A stretch of 34,305 bases of DNA, from contig JACCRC010000509.1 of assembly GCA_013813765.1 (NCBI GenBank), positions 1 through 34,305 on the forward strand, read 5' to 3'. Under the pieces are notes generated by a model. The model did not search any database. It was not told where the DNA came from and saw only the letters and a list, made by a program, of their open reading frames with translations. Shown piece after piece: positions 1 to 8,475 of this stretch (position 1 is the first letter of the stretch; each line of letters begins with the position of its first letter). The stretch comes from Deltaproteobacteria bacterium. GTDB lineage: Bacteria > Myxococcota_A > Polyangia > Haliangiales > Haliangiaceae. The translations under genes were made by a program, and so were the position numbers.

Positions 1-265
1 GCCAGGCGCCCGAGGAGCTGCCATTCGACGCAGGCTGCGAGATCGAGCCCGGCGCGGGGGCGGTCGAGCCACCGGCCTTGCCCTTGGTGCTCCGGCGCGC
101 GGCGTTGGTCGCGCGTGCATCGTCGGCGCTGAACGCGGGCTTCTCCGCGGGGTCGCTGTCGCGCTGCGCGGCGAACGCGGCGCGGTTCGCGACGTTGGTG
201 TCGGGGCCGAGGTGTGCGCCGCCGCAGGCGCCGAGGACGAGGGCGAGGATGGCGAGACGGATCAT
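1..265 (-). CDS. Lipoprotein of unknown function, 3'-truncated by window edge
   Basis: The 88 visible residues start MIRLAILALVLGACGG, a short lipoprotein signal with lipobox LGAC and the lipidated cysteine at residue 14. The rest is hydrophilic and rich in Ala, Ser, Gly and Pro, with no domain I recognise. The start codon overlaps the stop of the preceding TPR gene in an ATGA, so translation is probably coupled and this is the last visible gene of the tad operon. The frame is open to base 1 and the gene continues outside the window. A role in the Tad machine (pilotin-like or envelope anchor) is inferred from position only. Confidence 0.75.
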   Translation of the reverse strand, partial: MIRLAILALVLGACGGAHLGPDTNVANRAAFAAQRDSDPAEKPAFSADDARATNAARRSTKGKAGGSTAPAPGSISQPASNGSSSGAW

Positions 266-996
266 CGAGTGAGCTCCGAGGTGGAAGGACGCTTGTCGGG
301 CGCGAGCACGTGCGCGCGCTCGCGGAGGACGGCGGCGGAGTCGTGATCGCCGCGCTCGTCGTGCAGCATGGCGAGGTTCAGCAGCGTCGCGACCTCGCCG
401 AGCCCCGCGCGGAACGTGCGCTCCGCATCGGTGAAGCGGCCGGTGTAGCCGTAGGCGAACCCGAGGTTCGCGTACGCCTGGCCAAGGCTTGGATCGAGCG
501 CGAGCGCGGCCTCGAGCGGTGGCACTGCGGCGGCGTGCTCGCCGGCGCTGAGCAGCGAGAACCCGAGGTTGTTGCGGTAATCGGCGACGCCGGGCGCGAG
601 CCTGGTGGCGCGCACGTGGTGGGCGAGGGCCGGTGCATGGCGACCGGTCAGGTCGAGGAGGATGCCGAGCGCGGCGTGAGCGTCGGCGCGACGCGGCTCG
701 AGGGCCAGGGCCGCGCGGAGCTGGGTCTCGGCCTGCGGAAACAGGCCGGCGTCGCGCAGGACGCTGCCGTAGAGCACGCGGGCCCGGGCGTTCTTCGGCT
801 GCTCGCTGATGATCCGCTGCAAGAGGGGCATCGCCGCATCGCGTGCGCCCTTCGCGACGTACAGCTCGGCGAGGTCACCGCGCAGCGACTCGCTCTCCCT
901 CGCGATCTGCTTGTGCTGCTTCGCGGCACCGCCGCAGCCGATCAGGAGCAGCACGGCCAGGAAGGTGGGGACGATTGTTCCTCGGAAATCGCGCAT
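262..996 (-). CDS. tadD: TadD-like TPR lipoprotein
   Basis: The protein has 244 residues. The N-terminus is a lipoprotein signal ending LLLIGC, with the lipidated Cys at residue 21. From about residue 40 to 235 there are repeated helical pairs with TPR spacing, for example around residues 76-100 and 143-195, with typical A-x-x-x-L-x-P patterns. TadD proteins are TPR lipoproteins that help secretin or pilus assembly in Tad systems; the size and the place after tadC fit. The start at 996 was chosen because the signal peptide begins there, although the frame is open much further upstream, and it lies 8 bases from the tadC stop. It overlaps the next lipoprotein gene by 4 bases. The TPR call is firm; the exact TadD function is by context. 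Confidence 0.8.
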   Translation of the reverse strand: MRDFRGTIVPTFLAVLLLIGCGGAAKQHKQIARESESLRGDLAELYVAKGARDAAMPLLQRIISEQPKNARARVLYGSVLRDAGLFPQAETQLRAALALEPRRADAHAALGILLDLTGRHAPALAHHVRATRLAPGVADYRNNLGFSLLSAGEHAAAVPPLEAALALDPSLGQAYANLGFAYGYTGRFTDAERTFRAGLGEVATLLNLAMLHDERGDHDSAAVLRERAHVLAPDKRPSTSELTR

Positions 997-1004
997 GGAA
1001 GGAC

Positions 1005-1889
1005 CTAGTGCAACGCCCGCACCAGCTGCAGCGCAGCCGGGCCGAGGATGATCAGCATCGCGGCGGGGAGCAGACAGGCCGCGAGCGGCAGGGTCATCTG
1101 GGCCGCGAGCTTGCCGGCGCGCTCTTCCAGCATGCCCATGCGGGCGCGGCGCGACGATGCCGCGAAGTCGCGCAGGGTGCTGCCGATCGGCGCGCCGAGG
1201 CCGTGGGCCTGCGCCAGGACGCCGCACAGCGCGCTGAGGTCGTCGAGTCCAACCCGGCGAGACAGCCGGCGAAGTCCGTCGGCGAGCGGAACACCGGCCT
1301 CGAGCTCGCGGGCCGTGACGGTCAGCTCGGCGGCGAGCACCGGCGACGTCGGCGAGATCTCGCGGGCGACCCGCGCGAGCGCGTGTTCGAGCGAGAGGCT
1401 GGCGTCGATGCAGGTCGTCAACAGGTCGATCGCGCCCGGGAGCGCTGCGCCGACCGCCTCGCGCCGGTCGGCCGCCTTGACGTCGAGGACCTTGCGGGGG
1501 CCGATAAGCCCCAGGACGAGCGACCCCATCGCGACGAGGAATCCGCCCATACCGCCCATGCCGAACGCGGCGAGGATCGCGAGCGTCATGCCGAGCACGA
1601 CCGCGAGCACCCGCTCCTCGCAGAACCGGTCGATCGCCTCGCGCGAGCGGCGGCCTGCCATCAAGAGGTGCGTCTCGAGCTGATGCAGCTCGTCCGCGGC
1701 GGTCGGGCGAAGGTGCACCGCGACCGGCGCGACGATGCGGCGCCACAGCGCGATGTGCTCCTCGGGGGCGTCGGCATCGTCGGTCGGTGCCGCACGGCGC
1801 AGCTTGACCCAGGTTGCGAGGCCGGCGAGCGACGCGAGCGACGCGCAGCCGGCGGAGACAAAGTTGAGCGTGGTGGCGTCCATGGTCAT
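1005..1889 (-). CDS. tadC: Tad inner-membrane platform protein TadC (T2SSF domain)
   Basis: The protein has 294 residues. It has an N-terminal hydrophobic segment (about 10-28), two hydrophobic segments with Gly-rich turns near 93-130, a cytoplasmic helical bundle with the T2SSF feel (PGAIDLLTTCIDASLSLEHA at 151-170), and a C-terminal pair of membrane segments ending in ILGPAALQLVRALH. TadC proteins pair with TadB to form the inner-membrane platform on which TadA extends the Flp pilus. The start at 1889 (ATG ACC ATG) lies 2 bases downstream of the tadB stop; a second ATG two codons later is an alternative. The order tadA-tadB-tadC matches canonical Tad loci. Confidence 0.88.
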   Translation of the reverse strand: MTMDATTLNFVSAGCASLASLAGLATWVKLRRAAPTDDADAPEEHIALWRRIVAPVAVHLRPTAADELHQLETHLLMAGRRSREAIDRFCEERVLAVVLGMTLAILAAFGMGGMGGFLVAMGSLVLGLIGPRKVLDVKAADRREAVGAALPGAIDLLTTCIDASLSLEHALARVAREISPTSPVLAAELTVTARELEAGVPLADGLRRLSRRVGLDDLSALCGVLAQAHGLGAPIGSTLRDFAASSRRARMGMLEERAGKLAAQMTLPLAACLLPAAMLIILGPAALQLVRALH

Positions 1890-1891
1890 TC

Positions 1892-2794
1892 CTAGGTCAT
1901 CGGCCGCACGAGGCGGCGGGTCCACGCGATACCGCCGAGCCACAGCGCGACCGCGACGAGCAGGATCATCCGCCCGCCGCCGTCGTACAGGAGCGTGCCG
2001 GCGTAGTTGGGGTCGCTCGCCATCGCGAGCACGAAGAAGCCGACCGGCATCAGCGCGAGCATGCGCGCCGACTGGCGGCCCTCGGCGGTGAGCGCGCGGA
2101 GCCGCGTCTGGTAGCCGGAGCGCGCGCGCGCGTTCTCGACGATGCGGTCGATCACCTGGATCAAGTTCCCGCCGGTCTCCTGCAGCACCGCGACGGCGAC
2201 AACGAACGTCTCGACCGCCGTGCAGCCGGGCAGCCGCTCGCCCATCGCCTTCAGCACTTCGGTGATCGGACGGCCGAGCTGCTGCTGCTCGTGCGCGAAC
2301 CGCAGCTCGTGACACAGCGGTGCGGGCGCCTCCTGCGCGGCGAGGTCGAGCGCACCGGGCAGCGCGTGACCCGCGCGCAAGGCGAGCGCCATGATCTCGA
2401 GCGCCTGCGGCATCTGCTCGTCGCACTGGGCGAGCCTGCGTGCGCGGGCGCGCCGCACGATGAACCACATCGCCGAGCATGCGAGGAGGGCGAGCACCAC
2501 GCTCATCGCACCGGAGCCGAGCGCGATCCCGCCGACGAGGCCGAGCAGCGCCGCGACACCGATGCGCGTGACGAGGTCAGAGGCGGTCCAGCCGAGGCCG
2601 CTCTCCGCGAGCCAGCGTCCGAGGCCGGTCGCCTCGTCCTGCATGAGCTCGTCCTGCTTGGTCTTGCGCTCGCCGAGCCGGCGACGCAGCACGTCCGACG
2701 CGCGGAGCCGTCGCGCGTTCCACAGCAGGAACGCCGCGAGGAACAGCGCGAGCACGCCGGTGAACGCAACCGGTCCGAGGACGGTGGGATCCAT
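1892..2794 (-). CDS. tadB: Tad inner-membrane platform protein TadB (T2SSF domain)
   Basis: The protein has 300 residues. Its layout is an N-terminal membrane segment (about 7-25), a basic linker, two membrane segments (about 77-113), a T2SSF cytoplasmic domain with EQMPQALEIMALALRAGHAL at 125-144 and the conserved ETGGNL near 206-211, and C-terminal membrane segments around 247-292. The family forms the inner-membrane platform of the Tad pilus. The ATG overlaps the tadA stop by one base (TGATG), which fixes the start and suggests coupled translation. Nothing looks broken. Confidence 0.9.
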   Translation of the reverse strand: MDPTVLGPVAFTGVLALFLAAFLLWNARRLRASDVLRRRLGERKTKQDELMQDEATGLGRWLAESGLGWTASDLVTRIGVAALLGLVGGIALGSGAMSVVLALLACSAMWFIVRRARARRLAQCDEQMPQALEIMALALRAGHALPGALDLAAQEAPAPLCHELRFAHEQQQLGRPITEVLKAMGERLPGCTAVETFVVAVAVLQETGGNLIQVIDRIVENARARSGYQTRLRALTAEGRQSARMLALMPVGFFVLAMASDPNYAGTLLYDGGGRMILLVAVALWLGGIAWTRRLVRPMT

Positions 2795-4122
2795 CAGCCG
2801 ACCTCCCCGCTCGCGGCGCCCTTGATCACGCCCGCGCTGCGGAAGCGATCGCCGAGTAGCGACTGCGCCTTCTGCACGTGGCGGCCGATCACCGCGCCAT
2901 CCGACGACACGCCGCTGCGCTCGTATGCGAACAGCGTGTGCGTCGCGATCCGCGCGCCCTCCGCACCTGCGACCTCGGAGATCGCGGTGACGCGACGCTT
3001 GCCGTCCTGCATGCGCGCGACCTGGACGACGATGTGCACGCTGCGCGTGATCATCTGCGCCATCGTCGCCTCGGCGAGCGGCGTGCCGCTCATGCCGAGC
3101 ATCGTCATCAAGCGGTTCATCGCGTCGTCCGGGTTGTTCGCGTGCACCGTTGCCATCGAGCCGTCGTGGCCCGTGTTCATCGCTTGCAGCATGTCGATGA
3201 CCTCGGCGCCGCGAACCTCGCCGACGATGATGCGGTCGGGGCGCATGCGCAGCGCGTTCTTGACGAGGTCGCGAATCGACACCGCGCCCTTGCCCTCGAG
3301 GTTCGCCGGGCGCGCCTCGAGGCGCACGACGTGCGGCTGCTGCATGCGCAGCTCGGCGGCGTCCTCGGCGGTGATGATGCGCTCGCGCTTCGAGATGAAG
3401 CCCGAGAGGAGATTCAAGAGCGTCGTCTTGCCGGCACCGGTGCCGCCCGACACGATGATCGAGCACCGCGCGCGCACCGCGAGGTGAAGATACGAGAGCA
3501 TGTCGGGGGACAGGGCGCCGCTGCGCACGAGGTCCTCGCCGGTCAGCGCCTTCTGCGAGAAGCGACGGATCGAGAGCGCCGAGCCATCGATCGCGAGCGG
3601 TGGGATCACCGCGTTGATGCGGCTGCCGTCGGGGAGCCGCGCATCCACCATCGGCGAGCTCTCGTCGATGCGGCGGCCGATCCGCGCGACCATGCGCTGG
3701 ATCGTGTGGAGCAGGTGGCGGTCGTCGCGGAACCGCACGTCGGTCAGCATCAGCTTGCCCTCGCGCTCCACGAACACGCGATCGGGACCGTTGACGAGGA
3801 CGTCGGACACCGTCGGGTCGGCGAGCAGCACCTCGAGCGGGCCGTGGCCGGTCAGCTCGTCGAGCACCTGATCGACGAGTGCCCCGAGCTCGCCCGACGA
3901 CACCGCCACGCCTTCGGTGAGCACGAGCTGCTCGAGGATGGAGCGCAGCCGCGCGCGCAGCTCCTCGGGCGCGAGCTGGCTGACCGCGGCGAGGTCAAGC
4001 CGGTCGAGGATCTTGTGGTGCAGGCGCGATGCGATCGACGCGAGGTCTTCCTTCGCATCGCCATAGCCGGCGCCCGCGGCCGTCTCGCGCTTGAGCTTCG
4101 AAGCGAACCGGGAGAGCTGCAT
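2794..4122 (-). CDS. tadA: Tad pilus assembly ATPase TadA/CpaF
   Basis: A 442-residue hexameric secretion ATPase that powers assembly of the Flp pilus at the inner membrane. The N-terminal region (about 20-110) carries the helical and PAS-like part with TGHGPLEVLLADPTVSDVLV. Walker A is GGTGAGKTT at 226-234, the Walker B region is RIIVGEVRGAE near 297-307, and the His box TGHDGSMATVHANN spans about 317-330. All key residues are present. The start overlaps the cpaE stop by one base and the stop overlaps the tadB start by one base. Length is normal for CpaF. One ATPase gene is visible, so extension and any retraction would use the same motor. Confidence 0.96.
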   Translation of the reverse strand: MQLSRFASKLKRETAAGAGYGDAKEDLASIASRLHHKILDRLDLAAVSQLAPEELRARLRSILEQLVLTEGVAVSSGELGALVDQVLDELTGHGPLEVLLADPTVSDVLVNGPDRVFVEREGKLMLTDVRFRDDRHLLHTIQRMVARIGRRIDESSPMVDARLPDGSRINAVIPPLAIDGSALSIRRFSQKALTGEDLVRSGALSPDMLSYLHLAVRARCSIIVSGGTGAGKTTLLNLLSGFISKRERIITAEDAAELRMQQPHVVRLEARPANLEGKGAVSIRDLVKNALRMRPDRIIVGEVRGAEVIDMLQAMNTGHDGSMATVHANNPDDAMNRLMTMLGMSGTPLAEATMAQMITRSVHIVVQVARMQDGKRRVTAISEVAGAEGARIATHTLFAYERSGVSSDGAVIGRHVQKAQSLLGDRFRSAGVIKGAASGEVG

Positions 4123-5210
4123 CACACGCCTTCCTTGCGACGGAGCCAACCGAACAGGCCGCGCCGCGGCGTCGACGTCCGCGGAGCCTCCTTGGTCTTG
4201 CAGAGCGTCGCGACCGTCGCGAGATCGGTCGCGATTGGCCGACTGCGCGCGACGTCGACGAGCAGCGCGCCCGCATCGAGCGCTTCGCCGACGCGGCCGT
4301 CCTCGCGCACGCGCGCGGCGATCTTCATGCCAAGCGCGCGCTCGATCGAAGCGTCGTCGATCGCCGCGCGCCGCACGGCTCGGTTGACGACCAGCGCACA
4401 CCGACCATCGGCGATGCCGAGGCGGGCGAGCAGCGTAAGCACGCGCGCGGCGCGGCGCACCGACGCGACGTCCTGCGTGACGACCACGAGGATGCGCGTC
4501 GCCTGCTCGAGCGCCGCGAGCGAGACGTCGCCGAAGTCGCGGACGCCGTCGACGACAACATGATCGAAGTGACCGCGCAGCGTATCGAGGAGCAGCGGCA
4601 GCCGGGCGGGCAGGGCGGGGTCGAGGTCCTCGACGTGGCCGGCCTGCGTCAGCGCGCACACACCGGATCCGTGCTGCACGAGCCGGCGCCGCAAGGACGC
4701 GGCATCGAGGGCGTGCGCCTCGCGCGCCACTGCGGACAGCGACGTCTGCGGCTCGAGGTCGAGCGCGACGCACACGTCACCGAGCTGGAGATCGAGGTCG
4801 ACGAGGCAGACGCTCTTGGCGCCGCGCGCGAGCATCGCAGCGGTGTTGACCGCGAGCGTCGTCGAGCCCGCGCCGCCGCGGCAGCCGAACACCACGGTGA
4901 GCTCGCCGCGCGGTGCGGTCTGCGCGACCTGGACCTCGGGAGGCGTCGCGCGGGGCGCGCGCGGGAGCTGCTCGATCACCGAGTACTCCTCGACCACGGG
5001 CACGAACTTCTGCTGCACCGGCGCCGGCGGCGGCAAGGGCGCCGCAACCGGCGCGTGCACGACCGGCGCGCGGTACGACACCGTCGGCATCACGGTCTCG
5101 GCGGGGACGAACGCCGGGAGCTTGCGCGGCGCGCTGCCCTTGCGCTGGTCGACGCGCGTCGCCGGCTCGTCCTGGTAATCGTTGCGAAGATTGCGGTGCG
5201 GGTGGGCCAT
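4122..5210 (-). CDS. cpaE: CpaE/TadZ-like ParA-family localisation ATPase
   Basis: The protein has 362 residues. The first 100 or so are Pro/Ala-rich and look disordered, where classical CpaE has a receiver domain. From residue 104 a ParA/MinD-like fold begins with VVFGCRGGAGSTTLAVN, followed by VCLVDLDLQLGDV (about 134-146) and DHVVVDGVRDFGDV near 206. The P-loop reads RGGAGSTT, so the lysine of the usual GKT/GKS is replaced by Ser, as is common in TadZ proteins. The C-terminus ends in basic GLFGWLRRKEG. CpaE/TadZ proteins position the Tad machine at a pole or focus. The start ATG at 5210 lies 10 bases from the cpaC stop; upstream in-frame codons are low-complexity shadow of cpaC. Confidence 0.88.
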   Translation of the reverse strand: MAHPHRNLRNDYQDEPATRVDQRKGSAPRKLPAFVPAETVMPTVSYRAPVVHAPVAAPLPPPAPVQQKFVPVVEEYSVIEQLPRAPRATPPEVQVAQTAPRGELTVVFGCRGGAGSTTLAVNTAAMLARGAKSVCLVDLDLQLGDVCVALDLEPQTSLSAVAREAHALDAASLRRRLVQHGSGVCALTQAGHVEDLDPALPARLPLLLDTLRGHFDHVVVDGVRDFGDVSLAALEQATRILVVVTQDVASVRRAARVLTLLARLGIADGRCALVVNRAVRRAAIDDASIERALGMKIAARVREDGRVGEALDAGALLVDVARSRPIATDLATVATLCKTKEAPRTSTPRRGLFGWLRRKEGV

Positions 5211-5220
5211 GGGATTGTCC

Positions 5221-6660
5221 TCAGCGCTTGAAGCCAACGGCACCGGCGGGAGAGCCGCCGCGCTTGCTCTCGGCGCGGCCGAGAAAGAACAGTTCGAGAT
5301 CGCCCGGGTCGACGAGGGTCTTCTCGCCGGGGAGCGCGGGCTTCGTGTCGAGCGGCTGCACGGTGTGTGCCGTGACGACGACGAGCAGCTCCGTCTCCTG
5401 ACGGCGGTACGCGCTCGAGCGGAACAACGTGCCGAGGACCGGAATGTCACCGAGCAGCGGCACCTTGTCGACCGACGAGCGGACCTCGTCGGAGATCAGA
5501 CCGGCGATCACGAACGACTGGCCATCGACGAGGCGCACGGTGGTCTCGGAGTGGCGCTCGCGCAGCCCGGGGACCTGCGTCGAGGCGATCCGCACGCCGA
5601 TCGACTGGTCGATGTCGGACACCGTGACACCGAGGTCGAGCGTGATGTCGCGACCCGACACCGTCGGCGTCATGACGAGCTGGATGCCGAACTTGCGGTA
5701 CTCGATGCCGAGCTGGCCGAGTGCCTGCGGAAGCGGCACGGGGAACTCCCCGCCGGCGAGGAACGACGCGCTCTTGCCGCTCATCGCGACCAGCGTCGGC
5801 TCGGCGAGCGTGCGCGCGTAGCCCTTCGACGAGAGCAGCGAGAGCGCGGCGGAGAACGGAAAGCCGCCGAGGGTCGAGCTGAACACGAACCCGAACGCGC
5901 CGCCGATCGGCCCCGAGACGAGGGGAGCGCCGGCCGCGTCGTGGTTCAGGTTGCCGATCGCGCCGTTCGACGGATCCGGCGACACGTTATTGAGGTCGGT
6001 GCCGGGCGAGAGCATGCCCGCCGAGTAGCCGGTGCCACGGCCCGCGTAGGACTTCTTGCTGAAGAAGTTGAAGCCGATCTCGCGCAGGCTCGAGCGCGAC
6101 ACCTCGGCGAACGACACCTCGAGCTGCACCTGCTGCGCGCCCGTGAGCGTCATCGCGTTGACGAGCGTCGGATCGCCGCCATCGAACACGCCCGCGGCAA
6201 TGCCACCGACGATCTTCTCGGCACGCTCGAGGTCCTCGGCGTTCGCGACCTCGCCCGACAGGATGACCGCGCGGCCCGCGTGTGCCACGTCGAGGTTCTT
6301 GCCGGTCGGCAGCGCGCGACGCAGTGCATCGCGCATCTCGTGAACCGGCCAGCCGACGTCGATCGCGACGACCTTCGCCTCGCCGCCGACCCACACCGTC
6401 GCGGTGGTGCGACCGGGGCGCAGGCCGGAGATCAGCAGCTGGTCTGGGTCGAACGCGGTGACCGACGCGATCTGTGCGTCGCCGACTGCCACGCGCGAGA
6501 CCTGCTTGCCCATGCGCAGGTAGCTCGAGCTTCCGACCGTGACGCCGACGGTGCGGTCGGCCTTGGGCGCCGTGTCGGGCGCGTCCTGCGCCGAAGCGAG
6601 ACGCGGTGCGACGACATTCGCCGCGGCGAGTGCCAGGACGAGAGCGAGCTTACTTGGCAT
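5221..6660 (-). CDS. cpaC: Tad outer-membrane secretin CpaC/RcpA
   Basis: The protein has 479 residues. A Sec signal peptide (1-24) ends in LASA before QDAP. An N-terminal pilus-formation domain covers about 36-103, with SRVAVGDAQIASVTA and the LRPGRTTATVW strand. A BON-like segment follows (about 105-170), and the secretin domain (about 175-430) contains LLSSKGYARTLAEPTLVAMS, GIQLVMTPTVSG and the VPLLGDIPVLGTLFRS closing motif. The last 40 residues are a hydrophilic tail. The ring forms the outer-membrane pore for the Flp pilus. The ATG lies inside the last codons of cpaB, an 11-base overlap, which implies translational coupling. Confidence 0.95.
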   Translation of the reverse strand: MPSKLALVLALAAANVVAPRLASAQDAPDTAPKADRTVGVTVGSSSYLRMGKQVSRVAVGDAQIASVTAFDPDQLLISGLRPGRTTATVWVGGEAKVVAIDVGWPVHEMRDALRRALPTGKNLDVAHAGRAVILSGEVANAEDLERAEKIVGGIAAGVFDGGDPTLVNAMTLTGAQQVQLEVSFAEVSRSSLREIGFNFFSKKSYAGRGTGYSAGMLSPGTDLNNVSPDPSNGAIGNLNHDAAGAPLVSGPIGGAFGFVFSSTLGGFPFSAALSLLSSKGYARTLAEPTLVAMSGKSASFLAGGEFPVPLPQALGQLGIEYRKFGIQLVMTPTVSGRDITLDLGVTVSDIDQSIGVRIASTQVPGLRERHSETTVRLVDGQSFVIAGLISDEVRSSVDKVPLLGDIPVLGTLFRSSAYRRQETELLVVVTAHTVQPLDTKPALPGEKTLVDPGDLELFFLGRAESKRGGSPAGAVGFKR

Positions 6661-7591
6661 TGAGAACCTCGATCGCGCCGCCCGTGGAGGACGACTTGCT
6701 GGGGACATCGGACTTGTCGGAGGCAACGAGCTGGATGCTGCGGTTCTTGCGCTTGACCGTCGGCACGTTGCCCTTCGGCGCGCCGTCGGCGGGCGCGGCC
6801 GCGAGCGCGACGGCCTCGTCGGTGGGACCGAACGCGGAGAACTTCTCCGGCCTCGCACCGGTGGTCTCGACGATCGCGTCGTCGGTCGCGTTGCGCAGCA
6901 CGATGTCGATGCGGCCCTCGGAGCGCGCGACCGCGAGGATCTCCGCGTCCTCGGGCGTGACCTCGAGCGTCACGAACGTGCCGCGATCGGCCGTCTTGTC
7001 GAGGCCTTCCTCGGTGCGCGCGATACGGCGGGTCGCGACGTCGGTGTCGAGGCCGACCGACAGCACGCGCGCCGCCTGCACCGCGATCTTCGACGACGGG
7101 CCGCGGCCCATCGGGTCGCGCATCGTCGCGAGGATGTCGACCGCCGCGCCCGGATAGAGCAGGCCGGTGTATCCGGCGGCGTCATCGACCGCGACCGCGA
7201 TCGCACGCATGCGCGGCGAGAGCATGCTCGCAATGCCGGTGCCCTGACGGCTCGACGACAACCGCGCCGCGACGACCGGTTCGCCGGCCAGGATGCCGAC
7301 GGTCGGCGTCGCGTGCTGCGCGGACGCGAGCAAGAGCTCGACGGTGGCGAACGAGCCAGCGGGAACCGCGTCCTCGGGCCACTCGCGCACCACGAGCACG
7401 TCGCGCGTCAGCGGCTGGCCGGCCTTGAGCTCGGCGGTCGCGACGACGACCGGCGCGACGCGCGTGCCGGAGTAGCTCGACTTCATCGAGTTGCCGATCG
7501 TGAACGCCGCGAGTGCCGCGCAGCCGAGCGCGATCGCGAGGAACCCGAGCGCGCCCAGACGGGACGCACCTGTCTTGACAGAGGAACGCAT
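6650..7591 (-). CDS. cpaB: Flp pilus assembly protein CpaB/RcpC (SAF domain)
   Basis: The protein has 313 residues. It has one N-terminal membrane anchor (about 12-32, LGALGFLAIALGCAALAAFT), then an SAF domain (about 46-105) with ATAELKAGQPLTRDVLVV and the GEPVVAARL strand, then a RcpC/CpaB domain with LSPRMRAIAVAVDD and LYPGAAVDILATM. The last 80 residues are low-complexity Ala/Gly/Ser/Lys. CpaB proteins are periplasmic partners of the secretin and are thought to gate or stabilise it. The gene follows tadE after 21 bases and overlaps cpaC by 11. Confidence 0.92.
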   Translation of the reverse strand: MRSSVKTGASRLGALGFLAIALGCAALAAFTIGNSMKSSYSGTRVAPVVVATAELKAGQPLTRDVLVVREWPEDAVPAGSFATVELLLASAQHATPTVGILAGEPVVAARLSSSRQGTGIASMLSPRMRAIAVAVDDAAGYTGLLYPGAAVDILATMRDPMGRGPSSKIAVQAARVLSVGLDTDVATRRIARTEEGLDKTADRGTFVTLEVTPEDAEILAVARSEGRIDIVLRNATDDAIVETTGARPEKFSAFGPTDEAVALAAAPADGAPKGNVPTVKRKNRSIQLVASDKSDVPSKSSSTGGAIEVLNAK

Positions 7592-7612
7592 GGAGACGCC
7601 TTTCGTGTCGGT

Positions 7613-8005
7613 TCAGAACGGCATCGAGGCACGCACGGTGATCTCGGAGCTGCCGAGAAAGCCGAGGAGCTGTCCACCGATGCCGGTGTTGACGGTGCAG
7701 CGCGCGTTGACGTCGACGCGATTCACGCCGAACGCATCTCGCGCGCTAGACGAGGTCACGTTGAGGTTCGCGCAGCCCGCGTTCGCGCCGAGGCGATCCT
7801 GGATCGCCGTGCGGATCGCCGCGGGGTTGGGGTTCTTTGCGATCGCGGCGAGTCGGGTCGCGTGGTTGGTCGCGTCCCCGAGCTGATGCCGGGTCTTCAG
7901 GATCAGGCCGAAGTGAACGCCCGCCATGATGACGAGCACGAGGAGCGGGAGACCGATCGCGAGCTCGACCGAGATCGCGCCGCGCTGGCGACGGCGGCGG
8001 CTCAC
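7613..8005 (-). CDS. tadE: TadE-like pseudopilin
   Basis: The protein has 130 residues when started at the GTG that overlaps the prepilin peptidase stop (GTGA). The reading frame is open six codons further upstream, to another GTG at 8023, so the start is a choice. After a very basic MSRRRRQRGA comes the TadE leader ISVELAIGLPLLVLVIMAGV, with the invariant Glu and the following hydrophobic helix, as in the TadE Pfam family. The remainder (about 35-130) is a small globular periplasmic part with two Cys (NAGCANL and NARCTV) that could form a disulfide. TadE proteins are processed by the prepilin peptidase and act as minor pilins. No TadF or TadG gene is seen in the window. Confidence 0.85.
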   Translation of the reverse strand: MSRRRRQRGAISVELAIGLPLLVLVIMAGVHFGLILKTRHQLGDATNHATRLAAIAKNPNPAAIRTAIQDRLGANAGCANLNVTSSSARDAFGVNRVDVNARCTVNTGIGGQLLGFLGSSEITVRASMPF

Positions 8006-8475
8006 GAGAGGACTCCGAACCACACGAGCGTGCAGCCCACGGCGAGCGGCACGGCGAGCGGAACCACGAGCCCGCGGTCACGGCGCGGAGCGGTCGGCGC
8101 GCTGATCGTCACGAGCGCGGCGTGCAGATTGCCGAGCGCCTCGCGGCCGATGCCGCCCTTGACCGCCATCGCGACGGCCAGAGCGCCGCCGAGTCCGATA
8201 CCGGCGAGGCCGCCGAGCAGCGCACCCCACGGGCCGAGCCACGCGCCGAACGCAGCGAGGACCTTGACGTCCGCACCGCCGACCCAGCGCGCAGCGAAGG
8301 GAAGGATCAGGAGCGCGAAGCCGACGCCCGCCCCCGCGAGTCCGTCGAGCGACAGCCCCTGATACACCATGCCACCCGCGAGGATCACGAGCACGAGCTC
8401 GTTCGCGATGCGCCGCGAGCGCAAGTCGCTCCCGGCCGCGAGGAGTGCGAGCGCGATGAACGCGACGCTGCTCAT
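8002..8475 (-). CDS. cpaA: Type IV prepilin peptidase (TadV/CpaA family)
   Basis: A 157-residue minimal A24-family aspartic peptidase with no N-terminal methylase domain, as usual for TadV/CpaA. It has about five to six membrane segments. The catalytic aspartates are in the two family motifs: D17 in AGSDLRSRRIANE and D69 in RWVGGADVKVL, the GxxD-type site. It would process the Flp pilin and TadE leaders at the inner membrane. The ATG overlaps the stop of the upstream 30-residue frame in an ATGA, and its own stop overlaps the tadE GTG. The last 30 residues form a further hydrophobic helix. Confidence 0.93.
   Translation of the reverse strand: MSSVAFIALALLAAGSDLRSRRIANELVLVILAGGMVYQGLSLDGLAGAGVGFALLILPFAARWVGGADVKVLAAFGAWLGPWGALLGGLAGIGLGGALAVAMAVKGGIGREALGNLHAALVTISAPTAPRRDRGLVVPLAVPLAVGCTLVWFGVLS

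Noticed and set aside
2878-4563. Long plus-strand open frame of 561 codons across tadA and cpaE
   Set aside because: It is antisense to two genes with intact motifs, its product is His/Arg/Ala-rich low complexity, and it has no ribosome binding site. High GC makes such antisense frames common here.
5182-6663. Plus-strand open frame of 493 codons opposite cpaC
   Set aside because: The product is Arg/Glu/His-rich without domains and mirrors the secretin gene, which has a signal peptide and all secretin motifs.
6539-8362. Plus-strand open frame of 607 codons opposite cpaB, tadE and cpaA
   Set aside because: It spans three well-supported minus-strand genes and gives a low-complexity product.
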